A stretch of 16,459 nucleotides of DNA from Pseudomonadota bacterium. Its GTDB lineage: Bacteria > Pseudomonadota > Alphaproteobacteria > Rhodospirillales > Magnetospirillaceae. Position numbers and translations under genes: made by a program. The stretch lies in NCBI GenBank assembly GCA_023426365.1, contig JAFAAW010000153.1:1-16459 (forward strand). Reading direction: 5' to 3'. Below, in pieces: positions 1-7,285 of the stretch; the first letter of the stretch is position 1, and each line of letters starts with the position of its first letter. Under the pieces are notes generated by a model that worked only from the letters and a program-made list of their open reading frames with translations, did not search any database and was not told where the DNA came from.

Positions 1-367
1 CCAGGGTGGGCAGATCGGGGCGCCCCGCCCCCGCCCACGGATGGTGCGCCCCCACCACCAGCACCATCTGGTCGGTGGCGATGGGCTCGGCCACCAGCGC
101 GGGGTTGTCCACGTTGCCCTCGACGAACCCCATGTCCGCCTCGCACCCGGCGACGGCGGCGGCCACCTCGGCGGTGTTGCCCTGGCGCAGGTCCAACGCC
201 ATGCCGGGCGCGTTGGCGAACGCCACCCCCAGCACGATGCCGACAATCAGCGGGCTGAGGCCCAGCGCCGCCACCGGCCCCCATTGCGCCAGCACGTGGG
301 CGGTGGCGGCGAACAGCAGCACGGCGGCAAAACCGGACAGCGGCGGACGGACAAGGGCGGCGATCAT
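1..367 (-). CDS. YeiH (UPF0324) N-terminus fused in frame to a LysR substrate-binding segment; partial, runs off left edge
   Basis: Reading the minus strand from the ATG at 367 gives 122 uninterrupted codons to the window edge. Residues 1-57 look like the start of the YeiH/UPF0324 membrane family: MIAALVRPPLSGF, a hydrophobic stretch, then LGLSPLIVGIVLGVAFANA. From about residue 58 the protein changes character and reads as the middle of a LysR-type effector-binding domain: LDLRQGNTAEVAAAV, EADMGFVEG, NPALVAEPI and VLVVGAHHPWAG. The LysR helix-turn-helix and most YeiH helices are absent. In enterobacteria the LysR gene yeiE lies next to yeiH, so a deletion fusing two neighbours is a plausible origin (inference). 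It is probably a gene remnant, but the frame is open, so a short membrane-anchored product cannot be excluded. No strong ribosome site precedes the ATG. Confidence 0.6.
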   Translation of the reverse strand, partial: MIAALVRPPLSGFAAVLLFAATAHVLAQWGPVAALGLSPLIVGIVLGVAFANAPGMALDLRQGNTAEVAAAVAGCEADMGFVEGNVDNPALVAEPIATDQMVLVVGAHHPWAGAGRPDLPTL

Positions 368-707
368 GGCGTCAACCGGCGGTGACGGGACGAGCGCATG
401 TCACCACGGCCGCATTCATTTTTCCAATCGAACGAAATCCTCATTTCGTTCGAGTTTAGTGATCGGTGGCGCCCTTTCTTTTGGCTGCCATGAAAACGCC
501 CCCGCCCCGGCCCATCTTAGGGCATCGAGCCTGAGACACGGGGCGCGACGCCCCTGCGCCCAGTGCGGGCGCGGCGAGGCGGGCGCGGCCAAGCGGGCGG
601 GTGCCCGCGCCCGGCAAGGGCTGATAAACACGGCTTGGCGCGTGATGCACATTGCGGGCGTCGCGCTCCAGACCGTGGTTCCCGTCCGCCTGACGGAGGA
701 GGCCGCC
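368..707. other. Non-coding gap between the divergent chimeric gene and the lipoprotein gene
   Basis: No convincing gene is seen here. It holds a 26-bp palindrome (428-453) and two adjacent GC-rich hairpins: GGGGCG/CGCCCC at 540-545/549-554 and GCGCCC/GGGCGC at 556-561/567-572. The right end carries the GGAGGA ribosome site (695-700) of the lipoprotein gene. Short frames in it are brief and lack coding character. Confidence 0.6.
428..453. promoter_or_regulatory. Perfect 11-bp inverted repeat, candidate operator
   Basis: TCGAACGAAAT (428-438) and ATTTCGTTCGA (443-453) are exact reverse complements separated by CCTC. The site lies 61 bp upstream of the start of the chimeric YeiH/LysR frame and is AT-richer than its surroundings, as operators often are. 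It could bind a dimeric regulator controlling the leftward gene. A hairpin terminator is less likely because no T-tract follows on either strand. Confidence 0.45.
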
Positions 708-1301
708 ATGCGTCCGCTGATCGTGGCCCTGGTCGTGCTGCTGGCATCGTGCACCACGCCGGTGGTGCAGACCGACGTCACCCGCTTCCACACCCTGGGG
801 CCGAACCCGGCCCCGGCCAGCTTCACCATCGTGCCCGACGGCGATCAGGTGGGCAGCCTGGAATTCCAGGATTACGCCAGCCAATTGGCCGACGCCCTGG
901 CGGCCCGGGGGTGGAACCCGGTGCCGCCGGGCCGGGCGGCCGACACCCAGGTGCGGCTGCATTGGGGGGTGGGCGCCCCCAGCACGGTGACGTGGCAGAC
1001 CCCCAGTTCGGTCTATACCGGCATGGGCTGGGGGCCGCACTCGTCCTGGTATGGCGGCGGCTGGTACGATCCCTTCCCCTATTGGGAAACCCGCAGCGCC
1101 ACCTATTACCCGCGCTGGCTGGCGGTGGAAATCCGCGAGGCTGGGCGCGGCGGCCGGGTGGTGTTCGAGGGCCGCGCGGTGGCCGACGGCACCCGGCGCG
1201 AGATCGCGCCCGTGGTGCCCTATCTGATCCGCGCGCTGCTGACCGGCTTTCCCGGCAACAGCGACAGCACCATCCGGGTGGATGTTCCGGTAGGGAAATA
1301 G
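708..1301 (+). CDS. DUF4136-like outer-membrane lipoprotein
   Basis: This encodes a 197-residue exported protein. Start ATG 708 is preceded by GGAGGA at 695-700. Residues 1-15 form a lipoprotein signal with lipobox LLASC (Cys15 lipidated); residue +2 is Thr, which predicts sorting to the outer membrane. The mature part has the layout of DUF4136 lipoproteins: an early segment with FHTLGPNPAP and FTIVPDG, a helix-like DYASQLADALAARGW, a 'DTQVRLHWG' strand, then a Tyr/Trp/Gly-rich segment (about residues 106-135) and the closing LAVEIREA...VVFEGRAVADG...PYLIRALLTGFPG strand-helix. The function of the family is unknown. The gene is monocistronic and convergent with marR; its stop codon lies in a 16-bp tandem repeat. 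Confidence 0.8.
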   Translation: MRPLIVALVVLLASCTTPVVQTDVTRFHTLGPNPAPASFTIVPDGDQVGSLEFQDYASQLADALAARGWNPVPPGRAADTQVRLHWGVGAPSTVTWQTPSSVYTGMGWGPHSSWYGGGWYDPFPYWETRSATYYPRWLAVEIREAGRGGRVVFEGRAVADGTRREIAPVVPYLIRALLTGFPGNSDSTIRVDVPVGK

Positions 1302-1357
1302 GCCGATCGGGAAATGGGCCGGCAGGGAAATGGGCCGGCTGGAAAACGACCCGGCCT
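1293..1357. repeat. 16-bp tandem repeat spanning the stop codon of the lipoprotein gene
   Basis: Units start at 1293, 1309 and 1325: gggaaataggccgatc, gggaaatgggccggca and gggaaatgggccggct. A degenerate fourth unit runs from 1341. The TAG stop (1299-1301) is inside unit 1; units 2 and 3 have TGG at that place. GGCCGG (1333-1338) and CCGGCC (1351-1356) can also form a hairpin, which might end transcription in the convergent gap to marR. Confidence 0.75.
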
Positions 1358-1365
1358 GGAAAAGG

Positions 1366-1749
1366 TCAGGAGGACGCGGCCTCGTCCCCGGCGGTGGTGG
1401 CGGCGGCCACGATCAGGTCGCCGAACTCGCGCAGATAGACCGAGCCCTTGACCGTGCGCTGGACCAGCACCGAACGGCGGTCGGCGTCGTCGGTCTTGCG
1501 CTTGATCAGCCCCAGTTCCGACAGGCGGTCGAGCGCGCGGGTGATGGCCGGCTTGGACACGTTGAGGGTCTGGGCCAGACCGCGCACGGTGTGCGGCGGC
1601 GGCGTCAGGTAGACGGTCAGCAACAGCGCCATCTGGCGCGCCGACAGATCGGGGCCGTCACGGCGCACGCTTTCGACGATGGCGCCGCGCCAGAGATCCA
1701 GCGCCTGAACTGCCTTGAGTTGGAAACCCATTTCCCCCGGTCCGGTCAT
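1366..1749 (-). CDS. MarR-family winged-helix transcriptional regulator
   Basis: This is a 127-residue DNA-binding protein. Residues 35-50 (LSARQMALLLTVYLTP) are the first helix of the winged-helix domain. The helix-turn-helix is about 54-78 (TVRGLAQTLNVSKPAITRAL), and the wing contains the DDADRRS motif (87-93) typical of MarR proteins. It is slightly shorter than the usual 140-160 residues; the C-terminal dimer helix is short and ends in an Ala/Ser tail. The start at 1749 was chosen because a promoter-like sequence sits just upstream; an ATG at residue 7 is an alternative. It follows the aminopeptidase gene on the same strand with a 105-bp gap containing its own candidate promoter and operator, suggesting autoregulation. 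Ligand and targets cannot be read from the sequence. Confidence 0.85.
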   Translation of the reverse strand: MTGPGEMGFQLKAVQALDLWRGAIVESVRRDGPDLSARQMALLLTVYLTPPPHTVRGLAQTLNVSKPAITRALDRLSELGLIKRKTDDADRRSVLVQRTVKGSVYLREFGDLIVAAATTAGDEAASS

Positions 1750-1763
1750 TCCGTGGACGAAAT

Positions 1764-1792
1764 CTTTTAGCCTGTCCCAGGCGTCCCGGCAA
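1764..1792 (-). promoter_or_regulatory. Candidate sigma70-type promoter of marR
   Basis: On the minus strand TTGCCG (1787-1792) is followed after 17 nt by TAAAAG (1764-1769), 14 bp before the marR ATG. The -35 box lies inside the right-hand part of the palindrome at 1784-1817. Boxes were matched by eye only. Confidence 0.4.
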
Positions 1793-1817
1793 CAACACTA
1801 TGAAGCTGTTGCCGGGA
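1784..1817. promoter_or_regulatory. 11-bp inverted repeat overlapping the marR -35 box, candidate MarR operator
   Basis: TCCCGGCAACA (1784-1794) and TGTTGCCGGGA (1807-1817) are perfect reverse complements with a 12-nt spacer. The element sits between the aminopeptidase stop and the marR start. Either it is a binding site where a repressor would block the marR promoter, or it is a hairpin ending the aminopeptidase transcript. No T-run follows it on the minus strand, which favours the first reading. Confidence 0.45.
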
Positions 1818-1854
1818 ATTTCCTGAAAACAGCGCACAGGTCCTGAATAAATGA

Positions 1855-3240
<1,386 letters not shown>

Positions 3241-3309
3241 CTTTCGCGTCCTCCCTATGGGGAAACCGGCCAAAGAATGGCCCAGACGGGCAGGCTTGGA
3301 AAGACCGCC

Positions 3310-3338
3310 TTGCCGGCACGGGCGGGGGACGCGATCAT
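3310..3338 (+). promoter_or_regulatory. Candidate promoter of the GST gene
   Basis: TTGCCG (3310-3315), a 17-nt spacer, then GATCAT (3333-3338) lie 36 bp before the GST ATG. The -35 hexamer is the same as in the candidate promoters of marR and hyfB. The match is modest and by eye. Confidence 0.3.
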
Positions 3339-3374
3339 GCTGTCCGGCCCAACGCTTTCGGCAAAGGACGTCCC

Positions 3375-4007
3375 ATGCCCGCACCCATCACCCTGGTCAT
3401 CGGCACCAAGCGCTATTCCAGTTGGTCGCTGCGCCCCTGGCTGGCGGCCAGGATGGCGGGCGTCGATTTCGACGAGATCCTGATCACCCTGCGCCAGCCC
3501 GACACCAAGGCCGAGATCCTGAAGCATTCGCCGTCGGGCAAGGTGCCGTGCCTGCTTCACGGCTCCCTTGCCATATGGGATTCGCTGGCCATTTGCGAAT
3601 ACCTGGCCGAGTTGCATCCCACCTTGTGGCCGGAGAGCCGCGAGGCCCGCGCCGTCGCCCGCGCGGTGTCGGCCGAGATGCATTCGGGCTTTCCCAACCT
3701 GCGCAACGCCTGCTCCATGGACATGTGCGCGACGACGTCGCTGGCCGAAATCCCGCCCGAGGTGGCGGCCGAGGTGGCGCGCATCCAGGCGCTGTGGAGC
3801 GATTGCCAGGCCCGCTTCGGCGCCAGGGCCGGCGGCCCGTTCCTGTTCGGCCGCTTTTCCATCGCGGACGCCATGTTCGCGCCGGTGGTCAGCCGTTTCA
3901 CCACCTTCGCCATCGACCTGGATGCCGGCGCGCGGGCCTATTGCGACGCCATCTGGTCGCTGCCGCCCATGCAGGAATGGAAGCAGGCCGCCTGCGCCGG
4001 GGTCTGA
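3375..4007 (+). CDS. Glutathione S-transferase family protein
   Basis: This is a 210-residue cytosolic protein of GST fold. The thioredoxin-like N-terminal domain (about 4-80) has the candidate catalytic motif YSSWS (14-18), followed by LRPWLA; the conserved cis-proline in GKVPCL (Pro58); and the glutathione-binding acidic-Ser pair DS (69-70). The helical C-terminal domain (about 90-205) contains FLFGRFSIADAMFAPVVSRF, the usual N-capping motif with the conserved Asp. Length is normal for the superfamily. ATG 3375 has AAGGACG just upstream. The substrate is unknown. It is divergent from the aminopeptidase gene and convergent with the TAXI gene; its stop codon is inside a 14-bp tandem repeat. 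Confidence 0.9.
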   Translation: MPAPITLVIGTKRYSSWSLRPWLAARMAGVDFDEILITLRQPDTKAEILKHSPSGKVPCLLHGSLAIWDSLAICEYLAELHPTLWPESREARAVARAVSAEMHSGFPNLRNACSMDMCATTSLAEIPPEVAAEVARIQALWSDCQARFGARAGGPFLFGRFSIADAMFAPVVSRFTTFAIDLDAGARAYCDAIWSLPPMQEWKQAACAGV

Positions 4008-4044
4008 GCGCCGCACTCTGAGCGCCGGAACCTGGGCGCCTGCC
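4003..4044. repeat. 14-bp tandem repeat spanning the GST stop codon
   Basis: Three units of 14 bp start at 4003, 4017 and 4031: tctgagcgccgcac, tctgagcgccggaa and cctgggcgcctgcc. The GST stop TGA (4005-4007) is in the first; the second repeats the TGA at 4019-4021 in a different frame. The third is degenerate. They occupy nearly the whole 39-bp gap between the convergent GST and TAXI genes. Confidence 0.7.
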
Positions 4045-4046
4045 CC

Positions 4047-5048
4047 CTAATACGGCACCTTGGCCTCGTCATAGAACGCGGCCGCCCCCGGGTGCAGCGG
4101 GATGCCCATGCGCGGCAGCGCGCCGGCATCCAGGCGCACCAGACGCCCGCGCGGATTGCCCTGGGCCAGCAATTTCTGGGTCGAGGGATGCCACAGCGCG
4201 CGGGTGACGCCGAAGATCAGGGTGGGGTCGGCCTCGGCCGCGGTCAGCAGCGCCACGCCCACCGCCAGGGTGGGCACCGCCTCGGTCTGGCCCTCATAGG
4301 TGCCGGCGGCGATCTCGCCGGCCACCAGAAAGGGGTGCTGGGCGCGGATGCGCTCGGCCGGGCCGCCGTTCAGCGGCACCAGCACCACCGGCGTGGTGCG
4401 GGCCAGATCGGCCACCAGCGCCAGCGGCGCGCCGTCCATCGCCAGGAAGGCGTCGAGCTTGCCGGCGGCCAGCGCCTCGGCCGCGGCCAGCGCCTTCATG
4501 GGGGTCTGGCGCACCTGCCGTTCCGCCACGCCCCAGGCCGCCAGGATCAGGCGGCCATGGCCGGCCAGGGCCGAATCCGCCTCGCCCAGCGACACCCGCT
4601 TGCCGCGCAAATCCTTGACGGTGGCGATGCCGGCATCGGCGCGCGCCACCAGATGCAAGGTCTCGGGATAGATCATGGCGATGCCGCGCAGGCTGACCAC
4701 CGGTTTGCCCTTGTACGGGCCGACGCCGTGATTGGCCCAAAAGGCGATGTCGGCATGGACCAGGGCGGCATCCAGGCGGCGGGTGCGCAGGGCCTCGATA
4801 TTGGCGGCCGAACCGTTGGTGGACTTGGCCACCGCCACCAGCCCCGGCACCCCGCACGAGCCGCCGCGGTCGCATTCGCGCGAGCCGGGCGGATTGGACA
4901 GCGCGTTGGCGATCAGCCCGCCGATGGGAAAGCGGGTTTCACCGGTCGGGCCGGTGCCCAACTGAAAGAAGCGCAGTTCCTGGGCCGCCCCGGCGCCGGC
5001 CAGGACCAGGCCGCACAGGACGGCGGCAACGATGCGGAGCCTCGACAC
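4047..5048 (-). CDS. TAXI-family TRAP transporter solute-binding protein
   Basis: This encodes a 333-residue periplasmic binding protein. The start is GTG 5048, with AGGAGG ten bases upstream; it gives a clean signal peptide (VSRLRIVAAVLCGLVLAGAGAA, residues 1-22). The mature protein begins ELRFFQLGTGPTGETRFPIGGLIAN, the characteristic TAXI opening. NGSAANIEALRTRRLDAALV, VKDLRGKRVSLGEADSA and MGIPLHPGAAAFYDEA follow the family pattern. Cys59 and Cys65 lie in a loop seen in one subgroup and could form a disulphide. TAXI proteins deliver small organic acids such as glutamate-like compounds to a DctQM-type permease, but no permease gene is adjacent, so the partner is elsewhere. A TATACT -10-like box is at 5111-5116 (minus), without a good -35. 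Confidence 0.88.
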   Translation of the reverse strand: MSRLRIVAAVLCGLVLAGAGAAQELRFFQLGTGPTGETRFPIGGLIANALSNPPGSRECDRGGSCGVPGLVAVAKSTNGSAANIEALRTRRLDAALVHADIAFWANHGVGPYKGKPVVSLRGIAMIYPETLHLVARADAGIATVKDLRGKRVSLGEADSALAGHGRLILAAWGVAERQVRQTPMKALAAAEALAAGKLDAFLAMDGAPLALVADLARTTPVVLVPLNGGPAERIRAQHPFLVAGEIAAGTYEGQTEAVPTLAVGVALLTAAEADPTLIFGVTRALWHPSTQKLLAQGNPRGRLVRLDAGALPRMGIPLHPGAAAFYDEAKVPY

Positions 5049-5230
5049 GCGGACCTGTCCTCCTGCCCGGGCGCGGCGGATGCCGCGCCTCGCTTGCCCA
5101 GCCGCCGGCCAGTATAGCCGCAACCCGGGCAAAGGCATCACATATCGCCCATAACTGCTTGCATTTTCGCGGTTTCCCATTGCCGGAATTCGGGGCAATA
5201 TGGCGCGGCTAACCGTCTGGCTGGGGTTCG

Positions 5231-6253
5231 ATGGACGACGAGCTTAAAGCGATTGCCGACAGCGACATGGATTCCATGTTCGTGCTGCCGCTTTCGATCA
5301 TTCCCTTGGAAACGCCGGCGCTGCAAAGCGCGAAGCTGATCAAGAACGTGCGCCTGAAAAGCGTGGTCGAGATCTTCCAGGACGTGCAGACCGGTTCGGG
5401 GCAGGTGGACATCGAAAGCCTGCCGCGCATGTTCGAATGGCCGGACAACCAGTTGCACCCGGACCACGGCATCCTGCGCCGCCTTGCCCTGCTGCCCAGC
5501 TATGACGTCTATTCCCTGCGCATCTCGCTGCGCGAGCACGGCATCCCGGTCAACGACTACTCGGCGCTCAAGCTCAGCCCGGAAAAGGCCAACGAGCTGA
5601 CCAAGTACATGATCATGTTCACCCGCCCGCTGATGAAAATGATCTATGCGGACGAATCGGTGAACGTGCAGACCTATGACGACCTGCTGCGCCTGTTCCG
5701 CGACCCCGACGTGAAAAAGGCGCGCCAGCGCCTGGAGCAGATGGCGCAAAGCCTGAACATCGAAATCTGGGACGTGCCGCGCTTCCTCGAGGATTACGGC
5801 GACACCTTCCTGTCGCTCAGCTATTTCCGCCACTGCCTGGACCGGCTCGAACCCTATTTCACCTCGTGCGTGGAAAGCCTCAAGCCGATCCGCACGCACT
5901 TCCAGCTCAAGCAGGACCAGGGGCTGATGAAGACGTGCGACACCATCGAGGACACCATCAACAACATCTCGGCCTCGATCACCGGCCGGCTGGAAGTGTT
6001 CGAAAAGCGCACGCGCGAGATGTGGAACAACCTGAACCAGGACGAGTTCCGCCAGGTCAAGGCGCTGATCGAACGCTATCACGTCACCATCGGCGCCGCT
6101 CTGTGCGGCCTGACCGTCAAGATGAACTCGTTCGCCCGCACCTTCCCCCGCCCCGTCTCGGGCGGGCCGGTGAAGCGCGCCGATTTCATGGCCTCGGAAA
6201 TGATTCAGGGCATCGAGCTGATCCGCAACACCGAGAAGCAGTACGCGGTGTGA
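5231..6253 (+). CDS. Unrecognised 340-residue soluble, mostly helical protein
   Basis: I do not recognise this family. The 340-residue product has no signal peptide or transmembrane stretch, so it should be cytoplasmic. It begins MDDELKAIADSDMDSMFVLPLSIIPLETPAL. The middle and C-terminal parts are rich in charged, probably helical segments: DPDVKKARQRLEQMAQSLNI (about 158-177) and TIEDTINNISASITGRLEVF (about 239-258), the latter with coiled-coil-like spacing. Three scattered Cys show no metal-binding spacing. Codon use matches its neighbours and the long undisturbed frame supports a real gene. ATG 5231 is preceded by a weak GGGG ribosome site. It is divergent from the TAXI gene and not obviously in an operon; the next gene starts 162 bp downstream. 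Confidence 0.8.
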   Translation: MDDELKAIADSDMDSMFVLPLSIIPLETPALQSAKLIKNVRLKSVVEIFQDVQTGSGQVDIESLPRMFEWPDNQLHPDHGILRRLALLPSYDVYSLRISLREHGIPVNDYSALKLSPEKANELTKYMIMFTRPLMKMIYADESVNVQTYDDLLRLFRDPDVKKARQRLEQMAQSLNIEIWDVPRFLEDYGDTFLSLSYFRHCLDRLEPYFTSCVESLKPIRTHFQLKQDQGLMKTCDTIEDTINNISASITGRLEVFEKRTREMWNNLNQDEFRQVKALIERYHVTIGAALCGLTVKMNSFARTFPRPVSGGPVKRADFMASEMIQGIELIRNTEKQYAV

Positions 6254-6372
6254 TCGCCGGCCGCCGACGCGGCGCACTATATCCTAAGGTTGATAAGCAC
6301 AGAACGCGCCCCGCATGGGGATGACGTCGCCCTCCGGTTGTGGCACCTCGCGCGTGCATAAGCTGAAAGTGA

Positions 6373-6394
6373 TGGATGATCCTTGGCTCATCCA
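6373..6394 (+). promoter_or_regulatory. Small inverted repeat just upstream of the outer-membrane protein gene
   Basis: TGGATGA (6373-6379) and TCATCCA (6388-6394) are perfect complements around an 8-nt loop, ending 21 bp before the ATG and next to the GGGGGTG ribosome site (6402-6408). It could be an operator or an mRNA hairpin affecting translation. No clear promoter was found in 6254-6372. Confidence 0.3.
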
Positions 6395-6415
6395 GCAACT
6401 TGGGGGTGTCAAAAT

Positions 6416-7039
6416 ATGAAAGCGTTGAAGTTTTTGGCGGCCAGCCTGCTGATCGCCCTGCCCGGCGTCGCCCAGGCCCAGTGGTACATGGGCGCCGATG
6501 TGGGCGTGAATTTCCTGGAAGATGCCAGCGTCACCAACTCCGCCAACGGTTTCGCCGGCCAGGGCAGCAGCAAGACCGGCTACGCGCTGCAGGCCCATGG
6601 CGGCTATGCCTTCCAGCCGGTCGGCTTTGCGACTCCGCGCATCGAAGGCGAACTGGGCTATCGCAGCAATGACGTCGACTCGCTGACCAACTCCTCGGTG
6701 TCGGGCGACACCTCGGCCCTTTCGTTCATGGTCAACGGCAGCTTGCATTTCCTGCCCAAGTCGTCGTGGCATCCCTTCATCGGCGCCGGCATCGGCATGA
6801 CCAGCGTCAATGCGGATTGGAAGGAGGCCGGCAACCATCTGGACGACAGGGACTGGGTGTTCTCGTATCAGGGCTTTGCCGGCCTCGCCTATGACGTCGC
6901 CAAGAACTGGGAACTGAGTGCCCAGTACCGCTATTTCGCCACCCAGGACCCGGAATTCACCGCGGGCGGCAACAAGCTGAAGCTGGAATACGAAAGCCAC
7001 GCCGTCCTGGCGGGCGTCACCTACAAGTTCGCCAAATAG
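6416..7039 (+). CDS. Small outer-membrane beta-barrel protein (OmpA-like/porin-family 8-strand barrel)
   Basis: This is a 207-residue outer-membrane protein. ATG 6416 follows GGGGGTG with good spacing and gives a signal peptide MKALKFLAASLLIALPGVAQA (cleavage after residue 21). The mature protein alternates polar and aromatic residues in strand-like segments: WYMGADVGVNFL, TGYALQAHGGYAFQ, RIEGELGYRS, ALSFMVNGSLHFL, HPFIGAGIGMTSV, FSYQGFAGLAYDVAKNWELSAQYRYF, and the closing SHAVLAGVTYKFAK. This is the layout of eight-stranded barrels of the OmpA/opacity-protein clan; the periplasmic OmpA domain is absent. It probably has a structural or adhesion role, but nothing specific can be read. It is monocistronic, and its last codons are triplicated after the stop. 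Confidence 0.9.
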   Translation: MKALKFLAASLLIALPGVAQAQWYMGADVGVNFLEDASVTNSANGFAGQGSSKTGYALQAHGGYAFQPVGFATPRIEGELGYRSNDVDSLTNSSVSGDTSALSFMVNGSLHFLPKSSWHPFIGAGIGMTSVNADWKEAGNHLDDRDWVFSYQGFAGLAYDVAKNWELSAQYRYFATQDPEFTAGGNKLKLEYESHAVLAGVTYKFAK

Positions 7040-7074
7040 GCAAGTTCGCCAAATAGGCAAGTTCGCCAAGCAGG
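7024..7074. repeat. 17-bp tandem repeat (3 units) spanning the stop codon of the outer-membrane protein gene
   Basis: The unit caagttcgccaaatagg occurs exactly at 7024-7040 and 7041-7057, and with two changes (aagcagg end) at 7058-7074. Unit 1 contains the last codons (Lys-Phe-Ala-Lys) and the TAG stop at 7037-7039. Unit 2 repeats the TAG out of frame at 7054-7056; unit 3 has CAG instead. Confidence 0.92.
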
Positions 7075-7081
7075 CGACGCA

Positions 7082-7104
7082 GCGGGGCGGCCTGGCCGCC
7101 CCGC
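7082..7104 (+). terminator. GC-rich hairpin, possible terminator of the outer-membrane protein gene
   Basis: GCGGGGCGG (7082-7090) pairs perfectly with CCGCCCCGC (7096-7104) around CCTGG. It lies 43 bp after the stop codon and just after the tandem repeat. There is no T-tract after it, so termination would be inefficient or factor-assisted. Confidence 0.4.
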
Positions 7105-7145
7105 ACCCTATCCATTCGCCCTACCTCCGACGGGTTCTGACGCGG

Positions 7146-7173
7146 TTGCCGTTTGGGGACCGCGTGTTACAAT
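7146..7173 (+). promoter_or_regulatory. Candidate promoter of the hyf operon
   Basis: TTGCCG (7146-7151), a 16-nt spacer and TACAAT (7168-7173, five of six matches to TATAAT) precede hyfB. Transcription would begin near 7180, giving a leader of about 105 nt. Matched by eye. Confidence 0.45.
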
Positions 7174-7194
7174 TCCCAGGCCCCAACCATAACA

Positions 7195-7271
7195 CCGCCG
7201 CAAGGGGCCGGCATACAACCCCTCGTGGGCGGAGGATTCTGTTGCGGGCTGACCAACCCAGCCGGCGCCGG
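7195..7271 (+). promoter_or_regulatory. Structured, GC-rich leader of hyfB
   Basis: Between the candidate promoter and hyfB, CCGCC (7195-7199) can pair with GGCGG (7228-7232), enclosing AGGGG (7203-7207) paired with CCCCT (7219-7223). A second stem GGCTG/CAGCC (7247-7251/7259-7263) and the palindrome CCGGCGCCGG (7262-7271) lie just before the ribosome site. I recognise no known riboswitch class. The folds may simply reflect base composition. Confidence 0.25.
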
Positions 7272-7285
7272 GGGAGAGGGCGCCC

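Noticed and set aside
5200..5247. A 15-residue leader peptide (MARLTVWLGFDGRRA) overlapping the start of the 5231 gene
   Set aside because: It has no recognisable ribosome site, no regulatory residue run and no terminator or attenuator structure, so it is probably chance.
6341..6358. A sigma54-like TGGCAC...TGC site upstream of the outer-membrane protein gene
   Set aside because: The GG and GC elements are 12 nt apart instead of the required 10.
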